The translations under genes were made by a program, and so were the position numbers. The notes beneath the pieces were generated by a model. The model was not told the origin of the DNA and ran no database searches. It saw only the letters and a program-made list of their open reading frames with translations. From Urophycis tenuis (taxonomy: Eukaryota > Chordata > Actinopteri > Gadiformes > Phycidae): a stretch of 64,000 bases of DNA. Positions 30,646 through 41,940 of the stretch are shown here, piece after piece. The stretch covers positions 4,819,964 through 4,883,963 of the forward strand of contig JAXIVH010000007.1 of assembly GCA_036785325.1 (NCBI GenBank), written 5' to 3'. Each line of letters opens with the position of its first letter. Position 1 is the stretch's first letter.

Positions 30646-32180
30646 TTATTTGGAACCTGTTCCTTTAGGAACCACACTTTTACAGAGGTTAGTTAGTGCA
30701 GCACACACAATCACTACTTGATCTAGCATATCAACCTGAGACTGGAATTACTGTTTGCAATATCTTAAAATTCTTCCACCTTCCTATCACTCGCTCTATA
30801 TGTATCCTAACACGGGCCAGTTGTCTGGATGTTTCTACTTCCTGTGCTGAGAGCTGTTTTTTCCCTTTAGTGAAATGAGGTATACGAAGAGTTGCACCAT
30901 AAGCAGCTAGTTCATCACGTACCAAAAATCCCCTATCAGCTAAGACCTCATCCATAGGCTCCAACAGTTCCAGGATACCAGACTCTCGGGTAATCTGTTT
31001 ATCTGATACCCGGCCACCCCACCCCGGAGACAGAAATGAAATGGCTCCAGCAGGTGAGGTGGCAATCAGATACTTAATGGTATTGTTATGCTTATAATTT
31101 GACCAAGTCTGGGCTCTTGCCTATAAAAATTTCTGTGCAGTCTATAGTGCAGCGGCATCTTTTAAATTTTCGCTTGAATGCAATGGGCATATTTTTAAGA
31201 ATTGCTCCCTTGTTTGGCCATTTTATTAGTGGCTTGAGGACCACTGACATGACCAGTATCCAGCTCCGATAAATATGAGACACAGTGCTATTTGCTACAT
31301 TAAATCTATATGCCAGGTCAAGGTTACTGAGTCCCAGCCTTAATTTCATTAAGACCATTAAAAGTTGGTCCTCTAAAGGAAGGCTATGATGATTTAGCTC
31401 ACTGCTTAGTTTTTCAATGAGCCATTCAAAGATGATAGAGGTAAGTCCAGTGAAAAACAGTAATTGTCTAAAATTAGACTTGACATTACAGTATGTTAAC
31501 TTAGATTGGTTTAGCTTTTAGTTCAATGAGTCATTTTCACTGCGTAGCGTAAAACATTCATGTTGTAGATTAATGTAGTCTTCCTGGAGTTGACGATGTT
31601 TCAAGTGAAGGTCGTCATATTCACTTCAGTCAGACATTCACTGAAAAGTGATCACACTGAGTTATTTGTATCTTGTGGCACTACAGAAAATAAATTCTAG
31701 CTCTGTGGCAGATTTAATTCATACCAGGGCAATGGTCTTGTTCCATTTCTTCATAGGAAGAATCAGGTCTTACTTCAGTAGGGATGGGCCTCTCTGCTCT
31801 CTTCCTTTTCCTGTGATATCTATATGAAAAGAAAAGAAACAATTAAACTGTGACAGTATTTAACCAAATCTTCCACTAGGTAAGACATTGCAATAATTAA
31901 CTTCTACACTGAACATATGGCGAAAACACCTTTGGTCTTTGAAGCATGTGTGAAGTGGCAGACAGGTCATGTGAATTGATTAAAACATGATGCACAGTTA
32001 AATGGAAGATTGCTTTTGAAGAGGACACGGCTGAGAAGCATTTTAAATTCCCGTATTTATCTTATTTTATAGGCTTACCTATCCATTTTGGTCTCAGGTG
32101 TCTTTTTTTTTTTGTGTATGCAAACACAGACGGCACAAAGTCAGGACTGGTCGGGTCATCTGATGCCTCCCCTGTAAAAA
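30646..32180 (-). pseudogene. DDE transposase (DDE_Tnp_4 / ISL2EU-like), multi-exon, broken
   Basis: Minus strand. From the C-terminus: VVIVCAALTNLCK (about 30690), then QLARVRIHIERVIGRWK with the catalytic Glu, VLADRGFLV with the second Asp (30930), ATSPAGAISFLSPGWGG, and RCTIDCTEIFIG with the first Asp (31140). An N-terminal helix-turn-helix lies near 31310 (FNVANSTVSHIYRSW). Upstream exons at about 31740-31817 (basic, KRKRAER) and 32090-32177 (GEASDDPTSPDFVPSVFAY) have proper splice signals. Frameshifts near 30735 and 31100 break it. Convergent with the SWIM-YqaJ-PHD gene, 300 bp apart, as expected for the two genes of one ISL2EU-type transposon. A PIF/Harbinger source is the alternative. 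Confidence 0.75.
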
Positions 32181-32566
32181 CAACAATGTTGTGCCCATGT
32201 TTACGCTAATGTACTCTCAATGGAAGTACTTACTGTCACAATTGACAGATAATTTAGGTGACTAATAGTCCTAAAACGTCATCCAATTTAGGATTTCATC
32301 AACTCAGTTAAAAGTCAACCTTTGTATAGGCAGGGCTGCCAAGTTTCAGAAAATGACAAGAGTGAGACTCTAGCACCATGATGCCTTTGGCCTTTTAACG
32401 TCGATTTATTCCTTAAGACTGATGTCCTCACCTACATGCCAGCGGCTCTCCCTGTACTGTGGCCTCCTAATGCTAGTCTAAGTTAACCAGAAATTAGAAA
32501 TGAAAATTGTAACAAATTTTGATAAAATACATTTATTTGTAAATTTAATTTCAAACAACTCTACAT
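32181..32566. other. Gap without recognisable gene
   Basis: AT-rich. Nothing recognised. May contain the end of the ISL2EU-like element, but no terminal repeat was found. Confidence 0.4.
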
Positions 32567-33553
32567 TTAGCTGGGGACATGTCTCATGTTGTATGTGTTA
32601 GTTGCAGATTTTGATGCCTTGATGACATAGGCAGGGGGCTCCCACTTAAAACACTGTGGCTCAAGGCTCGCCATCTTCACCGTCATGATGGATGATAGAG
32701 TTCCCTCAAGAGCCAAACTGTTTCGGGTTTTGGTTTTGTTCAGGCCAACCACAGAGAAAACTCGTTCTGCATCAGCATTTGAATGAGGAAGTACCAAGAC
32801 CAACTTGGCAATACGAGACAGCCTGCCAAATCTGCTCATACCGGTCACCTTTGAAAAATGTACATAGGAAGCCCAATTACTCTCAAGTATTTTTGTGTAG
32901 TATTAAGTTGATTATGTCAATGGGTATTCCCATGAGAACAGAATAATTCTTAACTTATTCTTCATTAATGCCATGTTCCCCCAAAAGCTCTCACAGTCAA
33001 ACTTTGTTGGGTCTTCGGGCATGGCAATGTCCATGGACTGGTAGTCCAGAAACTCCTCAGTCAGTTTGTCACGCTCCTCAGGGCCATTGTATGGGAGAAG
33101 TTCAGGAAACCTACAAATAAAACAATGTGCACTGATCTGGTAAAGTAGTGTACCTGAAACAGGGGTCATTTTTCAGATGTGGTCATCAAACAAGAAAATG
33201 TGACAACAGCCTGGTCTTAGCCTGCTCTACTTGTAAAGCATATTGAGACAACGTGTGTTAGGATTTGGCATTATAGATAAAACATACTTTACTTGATACC
33301 CCAACTAACCTGTCGACAAAGTAGAGGGCATCTTTCACTCCACACTCTGCTCTCTGCTGGACATCCAGAAACGTGGCATGTTTTATCAGAGGCTCTTTCA
33401 TGGGGAGTTTCTTGATGGCATACTCCACAGCCCTTTCCAGAAATGCCACTGCTGCCTGCTGAAACCTCTGCACTTGCTGCTGTGTAATGTCCCCTGCTTC
33501 AAGGAGCCTGTTGAGTGTAGCTTGAGTAGTGAAGCCAACCACCAACTTTTCTC
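32567..33553 (-). pseudogene. hAT-family transposase-derived C-terminus, three exons
   Basis: Minus-strand exons with good splice sites: 33553-33310 (GEKLVVGFTTQATLNRLL, QRAECGVKDALYFVDR, donor gttagt), 33110 to about 32950 (FPELLPYNGPEERDKLTEEF, FDCESFWGNMA), and 32852-32567 (LVLPHSNADAERVFSVV, KTKTRNSLALEGTLSS, QCFKWEPP). The SNADAERVFS block is the hAT dimerisation domain. The N-terminal zinc finger and catalytic core are absent, so this is a relic or the 3' end of a gene whose other exons were displaced. No stop codon was seen inside these exons. Confidence 0.7.
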
Positions 33554-34444
33554 CTACAAGAGACACAAAACAACTTCAGAGGTCATTAACGATGCTGTAT
33601 GCACCAACATGTCAGTATGAGACGGGACTAAGACTGTGTTGAGTCACTTTAGTCACCATCAAAAACCACAATAGCTAACTTGAAAGCCCCCCTTTAAGTA
33701 TCTTCATCATATCAGTGATTGATTAAATAGTTTATTAAACAGAAATGCAAACAGCATAATCAGTCACACATTTGGGCTAAACAAAAAAGTTCTGGGGACT
33801 TGTTTCCATTGTAGTCCCATGTATGTGTGCAGCCCTCTAACAAACAGTGTGTTGAGTGAGATCAGTGAGTGGATAGTGCATGTGCATATTCTGATGTAAA
33901 ACTTGGATTGGATTACAATTACTAACTAGAGTTCAAAAATTCCCTCGAGGGAAATTTTGGTAGTGCACGGGTGACGCTACCGGAGTGTGAAACTCTATCA
34001 GAGTCACAGCCGTTTGAGTAATGGTGCTGATCCCAAAAACAGCAGTCAACAAACTGAACGTCATGAAATAGTGAAATGTAAGGAACCCAACATGTCCTGA
34101 ACATTCGCCTCCAAACCCTATCTAATAGCAATAACATGTAATGAAACAGAATGCCAGAATGTCGCAATGCATTCTGGGAAACACTCCCCCAACACGTTAC
34201 AAAACACGCTACTATCCACGATTTCCTCAGGCAAGTACAACTTGAACTGATAATACAAGAAAACACAAAAGCATTAACCTAATTTACACAAAATAGAAAC
34301 AACATTTAATTTGATTTGTGTCCGATGACGAGAGAGACGCTAGATGGTAACCATGGCAACGGAGACTCGATATCTCACAGTTTATTTATCAAAGACAAGA
34401 TAGACAGATCTCACTGCCCATCACTGACCAACTGCTGCGGTCGG

Positions 34445-34447
<3 letters not shown>
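33554..34447. other. Gene-free interval
   Basis: No convincing coding sequence. A 20-bp stretch TTTGATTTGTGTCCGATGAC (34310-34329) is repeated at 34668-34687. Confidence 0.5.

Positions 34448-34511
<64 letters not shown>
34448..34511. repeat. (GT)n microsatellite
   Basis: About 32 GT units, flanked by GATCGATACAG motifs that recur at 35027. Confidence 0.96.
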
Positions 34512-34513
<2 letters not shown>

Positions 34514-34765
34514 AGGTGCTTCGGGCGATCGATACAGAGATCGCGTCACTCAATGTTATTAATTAAAATGACAGTTTTGCAAGCACCCACACACGCAAGC
34601 ACGCGCGATCTCTACAGAGACGTTGAGGTTAGGGTTAGTGTTAGGTTTACTTTACATTCACATTTAATTTGATTTGTGTCCGATGACGAGAGAGAGACGG
34701 AGAGAGATAGAGCACTTTGGTAGAGAGAGGTACAATAACAGAGAGCGAGCGCCGGTCTAGATAAA

Positions 34766-34933
34766 GCCGTTAATCAGCGAAATGAATCGTTATTTCCCGA
34801 TAGTTTCACAGCGGTTACATTCAGCAGGTAGACACGGCTGAACTGCACCGCCGTTAATCAGCGAAATGAATCGTTATTTCCCGATAGTTTCACAGCGGTT
34901 ACATTCAGCAGGTAGACACGGCTGAACTGCACC
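34766..34933. repeat. Perfect 84-bp tandem duplication
   Basis: 34766-34849 and 34850-34933 are identical (GCCGTTAATCAGCG ... GGCTGAACTGCACC). A recent duplication in gene-free DNA. Confidence 0.93.
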
Positions 34934-36125
34934 TATCTGAATCGCATTATCCAATGAAAAGTATTAGAGCTCTGTGCGAGAGCAAGACATCGCGTCTGTG
35001 TGTGTGTGTGTGTGTGTGTTGCGCGCGATCGATACAGGTCACTCACCCACACACGCAAGCACGCGAGGTAAACACAACACAGCACTTCCCGCTTTTCAGC
35101 TGGGCCAAACCATTAGAACACCAGGCCCCCCCCCCCCCCCCTGGAGTTTGCATTGTCATGGTACGGACTACCAGTAACGAACCCATAACAAATCCATTTT
35201 CTGCCTCGGCACTGGTCTCACATTTAGGCTTATTCTGACAAAACGGTAGCTCCTATCAGAAAAAAAACAAGACCATCATCGCCGTAAGGACTTCCCGAAC
35301 GATTTCGTGTTTCTACAATGTTTCTAGAGTAAATATTTCGGAGACACTAGCAAGTTTAAAACAGGGGTCCGTTCTGCTTTTCTCTGAAAATATTTGAAAT
35401 ATTTGTATTGGAGTCAATGAGGAGAAGACACCGACTGGCCGCACTTAGAGGCTGCTAATTCGAATTCTGTAAATCTCTCCGATTTTTTAAACACATTGTG
35501 AGAGACAGAACACGTATGTCTACAAAGTTGGAAAAAATCATGTGTGTACATTGTAAACTGTGGCCAGGAGCAGCGTGGAAAGAGATTTATTTTTTTATTT
35601 TTCTGGAGCTCTCTCCACTCTAGCTACACTGTAACCCTAATAAGGGCATGCAATACACACCCATTGTAAACTCATCATTTCTCCAAAAATGATCATGGTC
35701 ATTGAACAGTAATTGATCAAAAAGTATATGACCTATCAAAACATGGAAATATAGATAAAGTACACAAGACTTGTGTCTACTGTTTAAAGTTGAAATGGAG
35801 TCTCTAGGTCAAAGTATGCAGGAGCAGCAGACAGCAGTAAAAGTATGTATTTTTTGACCTCCTCCCATGCATTCTCTATGGGAAAATATTCACAGTTTTT
35901 TGCAAATAACTTCATGAAAAATTAATATTTTTAAAATTTGTATTGAAGCACACCGATCCCGATGAAGACGCACATTTTGATATATCATTTGTCCTACAAC
36001 TCTTCGAGTTATAGGACTAGATACGCATCAAAAAACGCGAGGAAGAGGAATAATAAGAAAAAATCCACAGGAGAACAATAGTTTTTATTATTATTATTAC
36101 AATTAGTTTTTTTTTTTTAATTCAG
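34934..36125. other. Gene-free interval before CACTA-like unit A
   Basis: Contains a short GT run, a C16 run (35126-35141) and AT-rich sequence. CACTGTAACCCTAATAAG at 35627 resembles the left end of unit C (CACTGTAAACCCGAATAAG at 56167) and may be a unit A terminus, but its flanking triplet (CTA) does not match the right flank (TAG). Confidence 0.45.
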
Positions 36126-38428
36126 AGAAGCAGTATTTTGAGCATCTTGGCAGCCACTTGAGAAAGTTTGAATTCGTAGCATGTGTCTTTAAAAACTGCA
36201 AATTTAACACAAACATTTATTCAACATTTGCTACCCATAGACACAGAAAGCACCATTCACACTCCCCTGATGATTTTAAAACAGAAGTCTTAAAACAACC
36301 CTCTGAACCCGTTTCAGCTCAGGATGAGACCTATGTGGAAGAAAGCTCAGAGCTTTTGGGTGGGAAACAACAGGAGTTGACCCAAGATATAAAAGAGAGG
36401 TTTGGCCATCTCTTTTTGAAGTTGGAGAGTACTTTCAATGTCCCAAACAAATGCATTGATGAAATAGTAGATGAACTTCAGTTTATATCCACATGTGCGT
36501 CTGGTCCACTTTTAAAAGATGTGGTTGTGTCCACCTTGAGTGTGATCTGGATCCAACTGTTGTTTCAGATTTGGTAAAAAATCTGTGAGTCACACCCTAT
36601 AAGTACTACCTTGGGGGCGGATGGGCCTTTCACAACTCAGTACAAGAGGAGAGAATTCTTGAAAAAACATTTCTCAGTTGTTGAACCCGAAGAACACATT
36701 GACAAAAAGGAGGGAAAAACCTTCCAATATGTTCCCATATTGCCCTCCTTGTTGCAGGTCCTAAGCAAGACTTTTCAAGAAAAGACATTTGAATGTGGAA
36801 AAAATTCTGAAAATGAGTACCAGACATTTCGTGATGGATCTCACTATCAGAATTTTTTTTTTTTCTGTGGAGGAGGACAGAGTCAGTCTAATACTATATA
36901 TCGGTGACTTTGAGGTATGCAATCCTCTTGGGACATCACGAAAAAAGCACAAAGTCACTGCCGTATATGGGTGTTGGGAAACATCCCAGTGCACTTGCGG
37001 TCTACATTGGCATCTATCTATCTGGTAATTCTGTGTAAGGCTGGAGACACCAAGCAGTTTGGATTCCACAGAGTTTTAGAGCCACTCTTAACAGATATTC
37101 AAAGCTTGGAGAAAGATGGTCTTTTTGTTCCAGAGTTAGGCAAAAACATTAAAGGAACTGTGGTCAGTGTGGTGGCAGATAATTTGGGGGCCCACTCTGT
37201 GGCCGGATTTGTCGAGAGCTTCACAGGATCTTATGTCTGCCGGTTTTGTGTTGGGGAGCGATCGACGTTTCAGTCCAGTGAAGTAAGATCCGGGTCTTTT
37301 CAACGAAGAACTAAAGATCAGCATGCACTGCATGTACAGACCGCTGTGTCTAGTCAGAGTCACACACATTGCTATGGTGTGAAAAAACAGTGTGCATTGT
37401 CAGAAAAACTTGAAGATTTTCATGTGACATCTGGTTACCCTCCAGATGTGTTACACGACACTCTGGAGGGCATTGTTCCTGTGGAACTGGCTTTGTCATT
37501 TGATATCCTGATCAAGAGAAAAATCTTTTCTCTCATTGAACTCAATAATGCCATCCGTGATTTCCCATATAAGTGGAGTGATAAAACCAATCGGCCACAT
37601 CTCATTCCTGCCAACTTTAGCACTCGAAAAACAGTGGGAGGAAATGCGCACGAAAATTGGTGCTTATTGCGACTGCTGCCTTTGATAATTGGTTTAAAAG
37701 TACCTGAACATGAGCCTGTATGGCAGGTGTTGATGACATTGAAAGACATTGTGGACCTTGTCATGTCTCCAGTCCACACAGAAGAAAGCATCTGTTATCT
37801 TGACAGTATGATTGCAGAAAACAGAGGCAGATTCCTTGATGTTTTTCCCCAAGAGACACACAAACCTAAGCATCATTTCCTAGAGCACTACCCTCAGCTC
37901 ATTCGGGAATTTGGACCTGTTGCTGCCCTTTGGACGATGAGATTTGAGGCTAAACACAGCTTTTTTAAGAGGATCGTCAGGCACACTGGTTGTTTCAGGA
38001 ATATCTTGCTGTTCCTTACAAACAAGCACCAGCTCATGGTTGCATACCATCAATCACATGCTGTCAAACCATCACTTGCAGTCACAAAAACAACAGAGGT
38101 CTCTTTAGATTAACTTAAGGATGATCTAAAAGACCTGGTGAAATGCAGATTCCCATCTGTTACAGCTGTGCACATTGCGAATAATGTGTTATTTTTAGGC
38201 ACCGACTATGCAGTGGGAATGTTGTTGTGTTGTGGCTCCACTGCAGGATTGCCTGATTTTTCTGAAGTGTTGCAGATAATGGTGATTTGTGACAAACTGA
38301 CTTTTTTTGTGAGACAACAAAACACATGGTACAATGAACACCTCAGGAGTTACGAGCTGGAGAACACAGCCAGTGTGCAGTTACTTGAGCAAAGAAAGCT
38401 TAAAGATTGTTATCCTTTAGCTGCATAA
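36126..38428 (+). pseudogene. CACTA-like (TNP2-related) transposase, unit A, frameshifted
   Basis: An exon opens after TTTAATTCAG with a C2H2-like segment (CVFKNCKFNTNIYSTFATH, RKHH). The body matches unit C throughout: VVADNLGAHSVAGF then CRFC (37170-37245), GYPPDVLHDTLEGIVPVEL (37440), GGNAHENWCLLRLLPLIIG (37645), HHFLEHYPQLIREFGPVAAL (37875) and WTMRFEAKHSFFKRI (37933). The LLP...LIIG block and the HFLEHYP...FGP...MRFE block parallel plant TNP2 transposases (SHD..VLLQ.LLP; GPV..RWMYPFER). Lesions: frameshifts near 36545, 36860 (a T run) and 36975, and a TAA at 38111. The initiating zinc-finger exon is missing; a candidate lies at 25770. The partner gene starts 146 bp downstream in the same direction. 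Confidence 0.75.
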
Positions 38429-39342
38429 ACTCTTGCTGGAAGACGACTGACAACTTTGAAGCACCACATTTGCCTCTCCTTTTAAGTAAGACATGAGTAG
38501 AGAAGGGTGTTGTACCAATGAATGTCTCTGTCTTTTTTCACAGTTTTTTTGAAGCACCTTCTTCCTGTTGAGATGGCAACCCAAGTGAAATTGCGGATCA
38601 TCTTTGGCGAGGATGACATCCGCAAACTAGTACTGCCTTCAGGCATCCCGGGCACAATTCAGGACCTCACTGATGTTATTCAAGACATTTAACATTACAG
38701 GATCATTCACTGTAATATATCAGGACATGGATTTTGATGGCCAGTTTTTTACTTTGACCTCAATTGAGGAAGTACAAGATAAGGCTACCCTCAAACTTGT
38801 AATGGCTGAACCAGTAGTCTTAACTCTCAGTCCTGTGGACTTGTCAGACATAGAATCCCTAGTACCACAATCTTCTGATGCAAGCACTTGCCGCTCATCT
38901 GGATCTCAGGACACAATCCTGCTTTCCCCTGAAGATGAAAGTGGAACATCTTACAGGTCTAAGCCATGGCCAAATAAGTTTGAAGTGCCACCGTTTTATT
39001 ACCATGTAGACCTTGTACTGAAAGCTGGTAACCAGGCATATGAAAAGGAAGGCACACTGTTGAACAACCCCAGAGTAATAAGTAGCATACTTGAGAAGCT
39101 ATCAGAGACAATATTTTGCTTCACAGCATATCCTACTTGTGTCCAGATTTTAGCTGTAGCTGAAGCCTTGGTAGGAAAGTACCCGTGCCTGAAAGAGCCA
39201 GGGTCTTTTAATGGCTTATATGGCTGGCAACAGAGGATCAAGTATAAAATGGGCAATTACCGGGCAAAGTTACGAGGTCGCCAGCTAGCCATTCCAGAAC
39301 TGGAAGTTAACACACTGAAGAGACGATGCTCCATTGAAGGCG

Positions 39343-39640
39343 ACAGTAGCTCAGTGGGTAGAGTGGGTGGTTAGTGGTCGTCCACTAACTGTAGGGTTGG
39401 GGGTTCGATCCCTGTGATCCCCACTTCCAAAACTGTCTACATGTCGAAGTCTCCTTGAGCAAGACACTGAACCCTGAACCCCAACTTGCTCCCCGGGCGC
39501 TGATCATAGCAGCCCACTGCTCCTATGTACAATATGTACAATAGGATGGGTCAAATGCAGAGAACCAATTTCGTTCCCATGTCACATGGGAATGACAAAT
39601 AAAGACCACAAGGTCCCAATAATAATAATAATAATAATAA
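39343..39640 (+). mobile_element. tRNA-derived SINE with (AAT)n tail inside exon 1
   Basis: The head has box A TAGCTCAGTGGGTAGAG and box B GGTTCGATCCC (39402). The body includes CTCCTTGAGCAAGACACTGA, common to several teleost SINEs, and it ends in (AAT)n. It interrupts the unit A second gene between CSIEGD and KGIKKPKKAEV. No clear target duplication. Confidence 0.85.
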
Positions 39641-40182
39641 AGAGGGTTCATCCAAAGGCATCAAAAAACCGAAGAAAGCTGAAGTGAACTATCTTCCACA
39701 ACTGCCATTAGGTGAGACAGAGGAAACTTTAGAGAAGGAGAGACTAGATTTGCTCAAGGAAATGAAGAAGAAGAACAATGAGAAAATAATTAATGAGAAA
39801 ATGGCAAAATCTTTCGCGGTCCGAAGAATAAAGGTTGTTAATCACTGCCCCACAGTTCAAGACCTCATGGAACGATGGCCTTCTCTCTTCAGTAAAACTC
39901 AGGTAACTCCAGTTATTTCTTTCAGTTACTGTACATTACACTGCAAACTGCAAAGTGTACCTGAGGTCTGTTGAGTCATCTTGATATGATTTTGTGTTTA
40001 TATCTCTCGTTTCAGATCAAAGAAGAGTTCACAAGAATAACCACCATCTGGAGCAAACCTTTTTGTCCAAACTGAACAGGCACACCACCAAACTCGTGGA
40101 GATATTTCGGGAGAAGGGCGGGATTGCAGGAACGAAGATTAGACCAATGTTGGACTCGCTGAGTGAGGTAAATATTTTAATT

Positions 40183-40216
40183 AATTTAATTGCATCATCT
40201 ATGATGATGCAATTAA
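40183..40216. repeat. Perfect hairpin, 15-bp arms
   Basis: TTTAATTGCATCATC and its reverse complement separated by 3-4 nt, at the upstream edge of the LINE fragment in intron 2. Followed by a direct repeat CACGTATGCATATAGGTTCT. Confidence 0.85.
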
Positions 40217-40234
40217 ATATACACGTATGCATAT

Positions 40235-40431
40235 AGGTTCTCACGTATGCATATAGGTTCTCACTCCTCACCGACCTGACTTAAGAGCTCGTATTTAATT
40301 TAATTTATTGTTTATTGTTTGACTTTAGCCAGGCTCTTACTGCACATCTATCCCCTGTACTGCTGGTCACTGTGAATTTCTCCTAAGGGGGATTAATAAA
40401 GGAATATCTTATCTTATCTTATCTTATCTAA
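40235..40431 (+). mobile_element. 3' fragment of L2/CR1-type LINE with (ATCTT)n tail
   Basis: Matches the 3'UTR end of the 10.7-14.5-kb LINE (CTTAAGAGCTCG, CTGGTCACTGTGAATTTCTC, AATAAAGGAATATCTT) and ends in TATCTTATCTTATCT. It sits in intron 2 of the unit A second gene. Confidence 0.88.
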
Positions 40432-41940
40432 TTTGGACGTCACACACACTGAAAATGTATTGCTGATGTTTTATTTTGATCAGTGTCTCTGTTGGCCTTA
40501 AACTTTTCTCTTAATCACTGTGGCTACAATATCATGCATGATTTCTCACAGAAATGTAGACAAAATTGTCCTCTCTCATAATATGTGCTCAAAAAAGCAG
40601 AGACATTTATATATTTTTCACAGTGAGTCTCTGAGTGCGGCGAGATTCATTCCTGCTGCTCCTAGACTCAAATACAAAATTTTCAGACAGAGACAATCAA
40701 AAGGGGCTCCATTTTGATACAGCAGCACTGAAGGACATAACTTAGATTTGTTTATCATTTACTTTAGTGTCAAAGTTCAACACACACACACTTTGACGTC
40801 CCCTTAATGTTTAGAGAGAAATTATCATGTATTTGAGTAGTTCTGTCTTTGCAATGAGTGACTCTTGACCTTAAGGCCATGGGTTTGATTCCCATGTTGA
40901 CAAAGACCCTGTAGCTATGATGGAGCCCTTGATGGAGCACATTGTCTCAACAGACACCATTAAGATATACATTTTAAGTTGCACACTTCTAATACTCTTG
41001 ACCACGTAGAACACTGTTGCAAGCTTACATTCCCTGTAGATAACTTTCTCTTTACATTTGTATGTGCTGATATGTGGTGTTTTCTGTAATAATTTTCTCA
41101 TCTTTTTTAATAGCAACATATCGAAGGCAGAAGAGACATCATCATCGGTTGCTTGCTTGAGTTCCTTGGTGAGTCTGTTGAGGAGCTGATCAAAGACTAC
41201 CAGGTAAATTTTATGATTTTTGGATGACCAAAGAGGTTTTCTGGCCTTATAATCTGATATTCACTTGTGTTGTTATCTTTGGGGGTAAAACTTGTTTATT
41301 CTGATAATAAATAAGGGCATAAACGTGAACCGGCAATTATTAACCTTTATTTTAACAGGTAAATCAATTGAGAACTAGTTCTCATTTACAGTGATGACCT
41401 GGGCCAAAGGCAACAACATAGCAAATTACAATACAATACAATATTAATGGCAGTGTGTCCAAACAAACATGTGAAAACAAACATGTGAACAGAAACCGTA
41501 TGAGCTGAAAAATGTGTTAGGTGTGCAGCCTTGGTCCACAGTCTCACCTCTGGTCGTCTGGCCGTAGTCTTGTTTCTCGTGAAAAACAAGGTGTCCAGAA
41601 CTGCAGGTCTGAATCTGCAGTCTCGGGGTTTGCAGACACACCCTCCTCAACAATCCAGGCATTTTTTAACTGTTTCATGTCATTCAACCTCTCTTTCACA
41701 AAGTGTACTTGATATCTAGTCTCAGACATTGATTTCTAATTGTGGCTGTATGTGTTTTTACAGGATGTAAGTCAAGAAGTGAAAGAGGACTGCAGTCAAC
41801 ACATCATGAAGATCGTCGTCATCCATCCGAACGTGGCACATGAAAACCAAGATCCCAGCTACGTGTCTGTAATCGTAGAGGGGACAGAGGTTCTTGAGGA
41901 CTGCAGAAGTGTGGCAAATGCTTGCCTGCTGCTCATGGGT

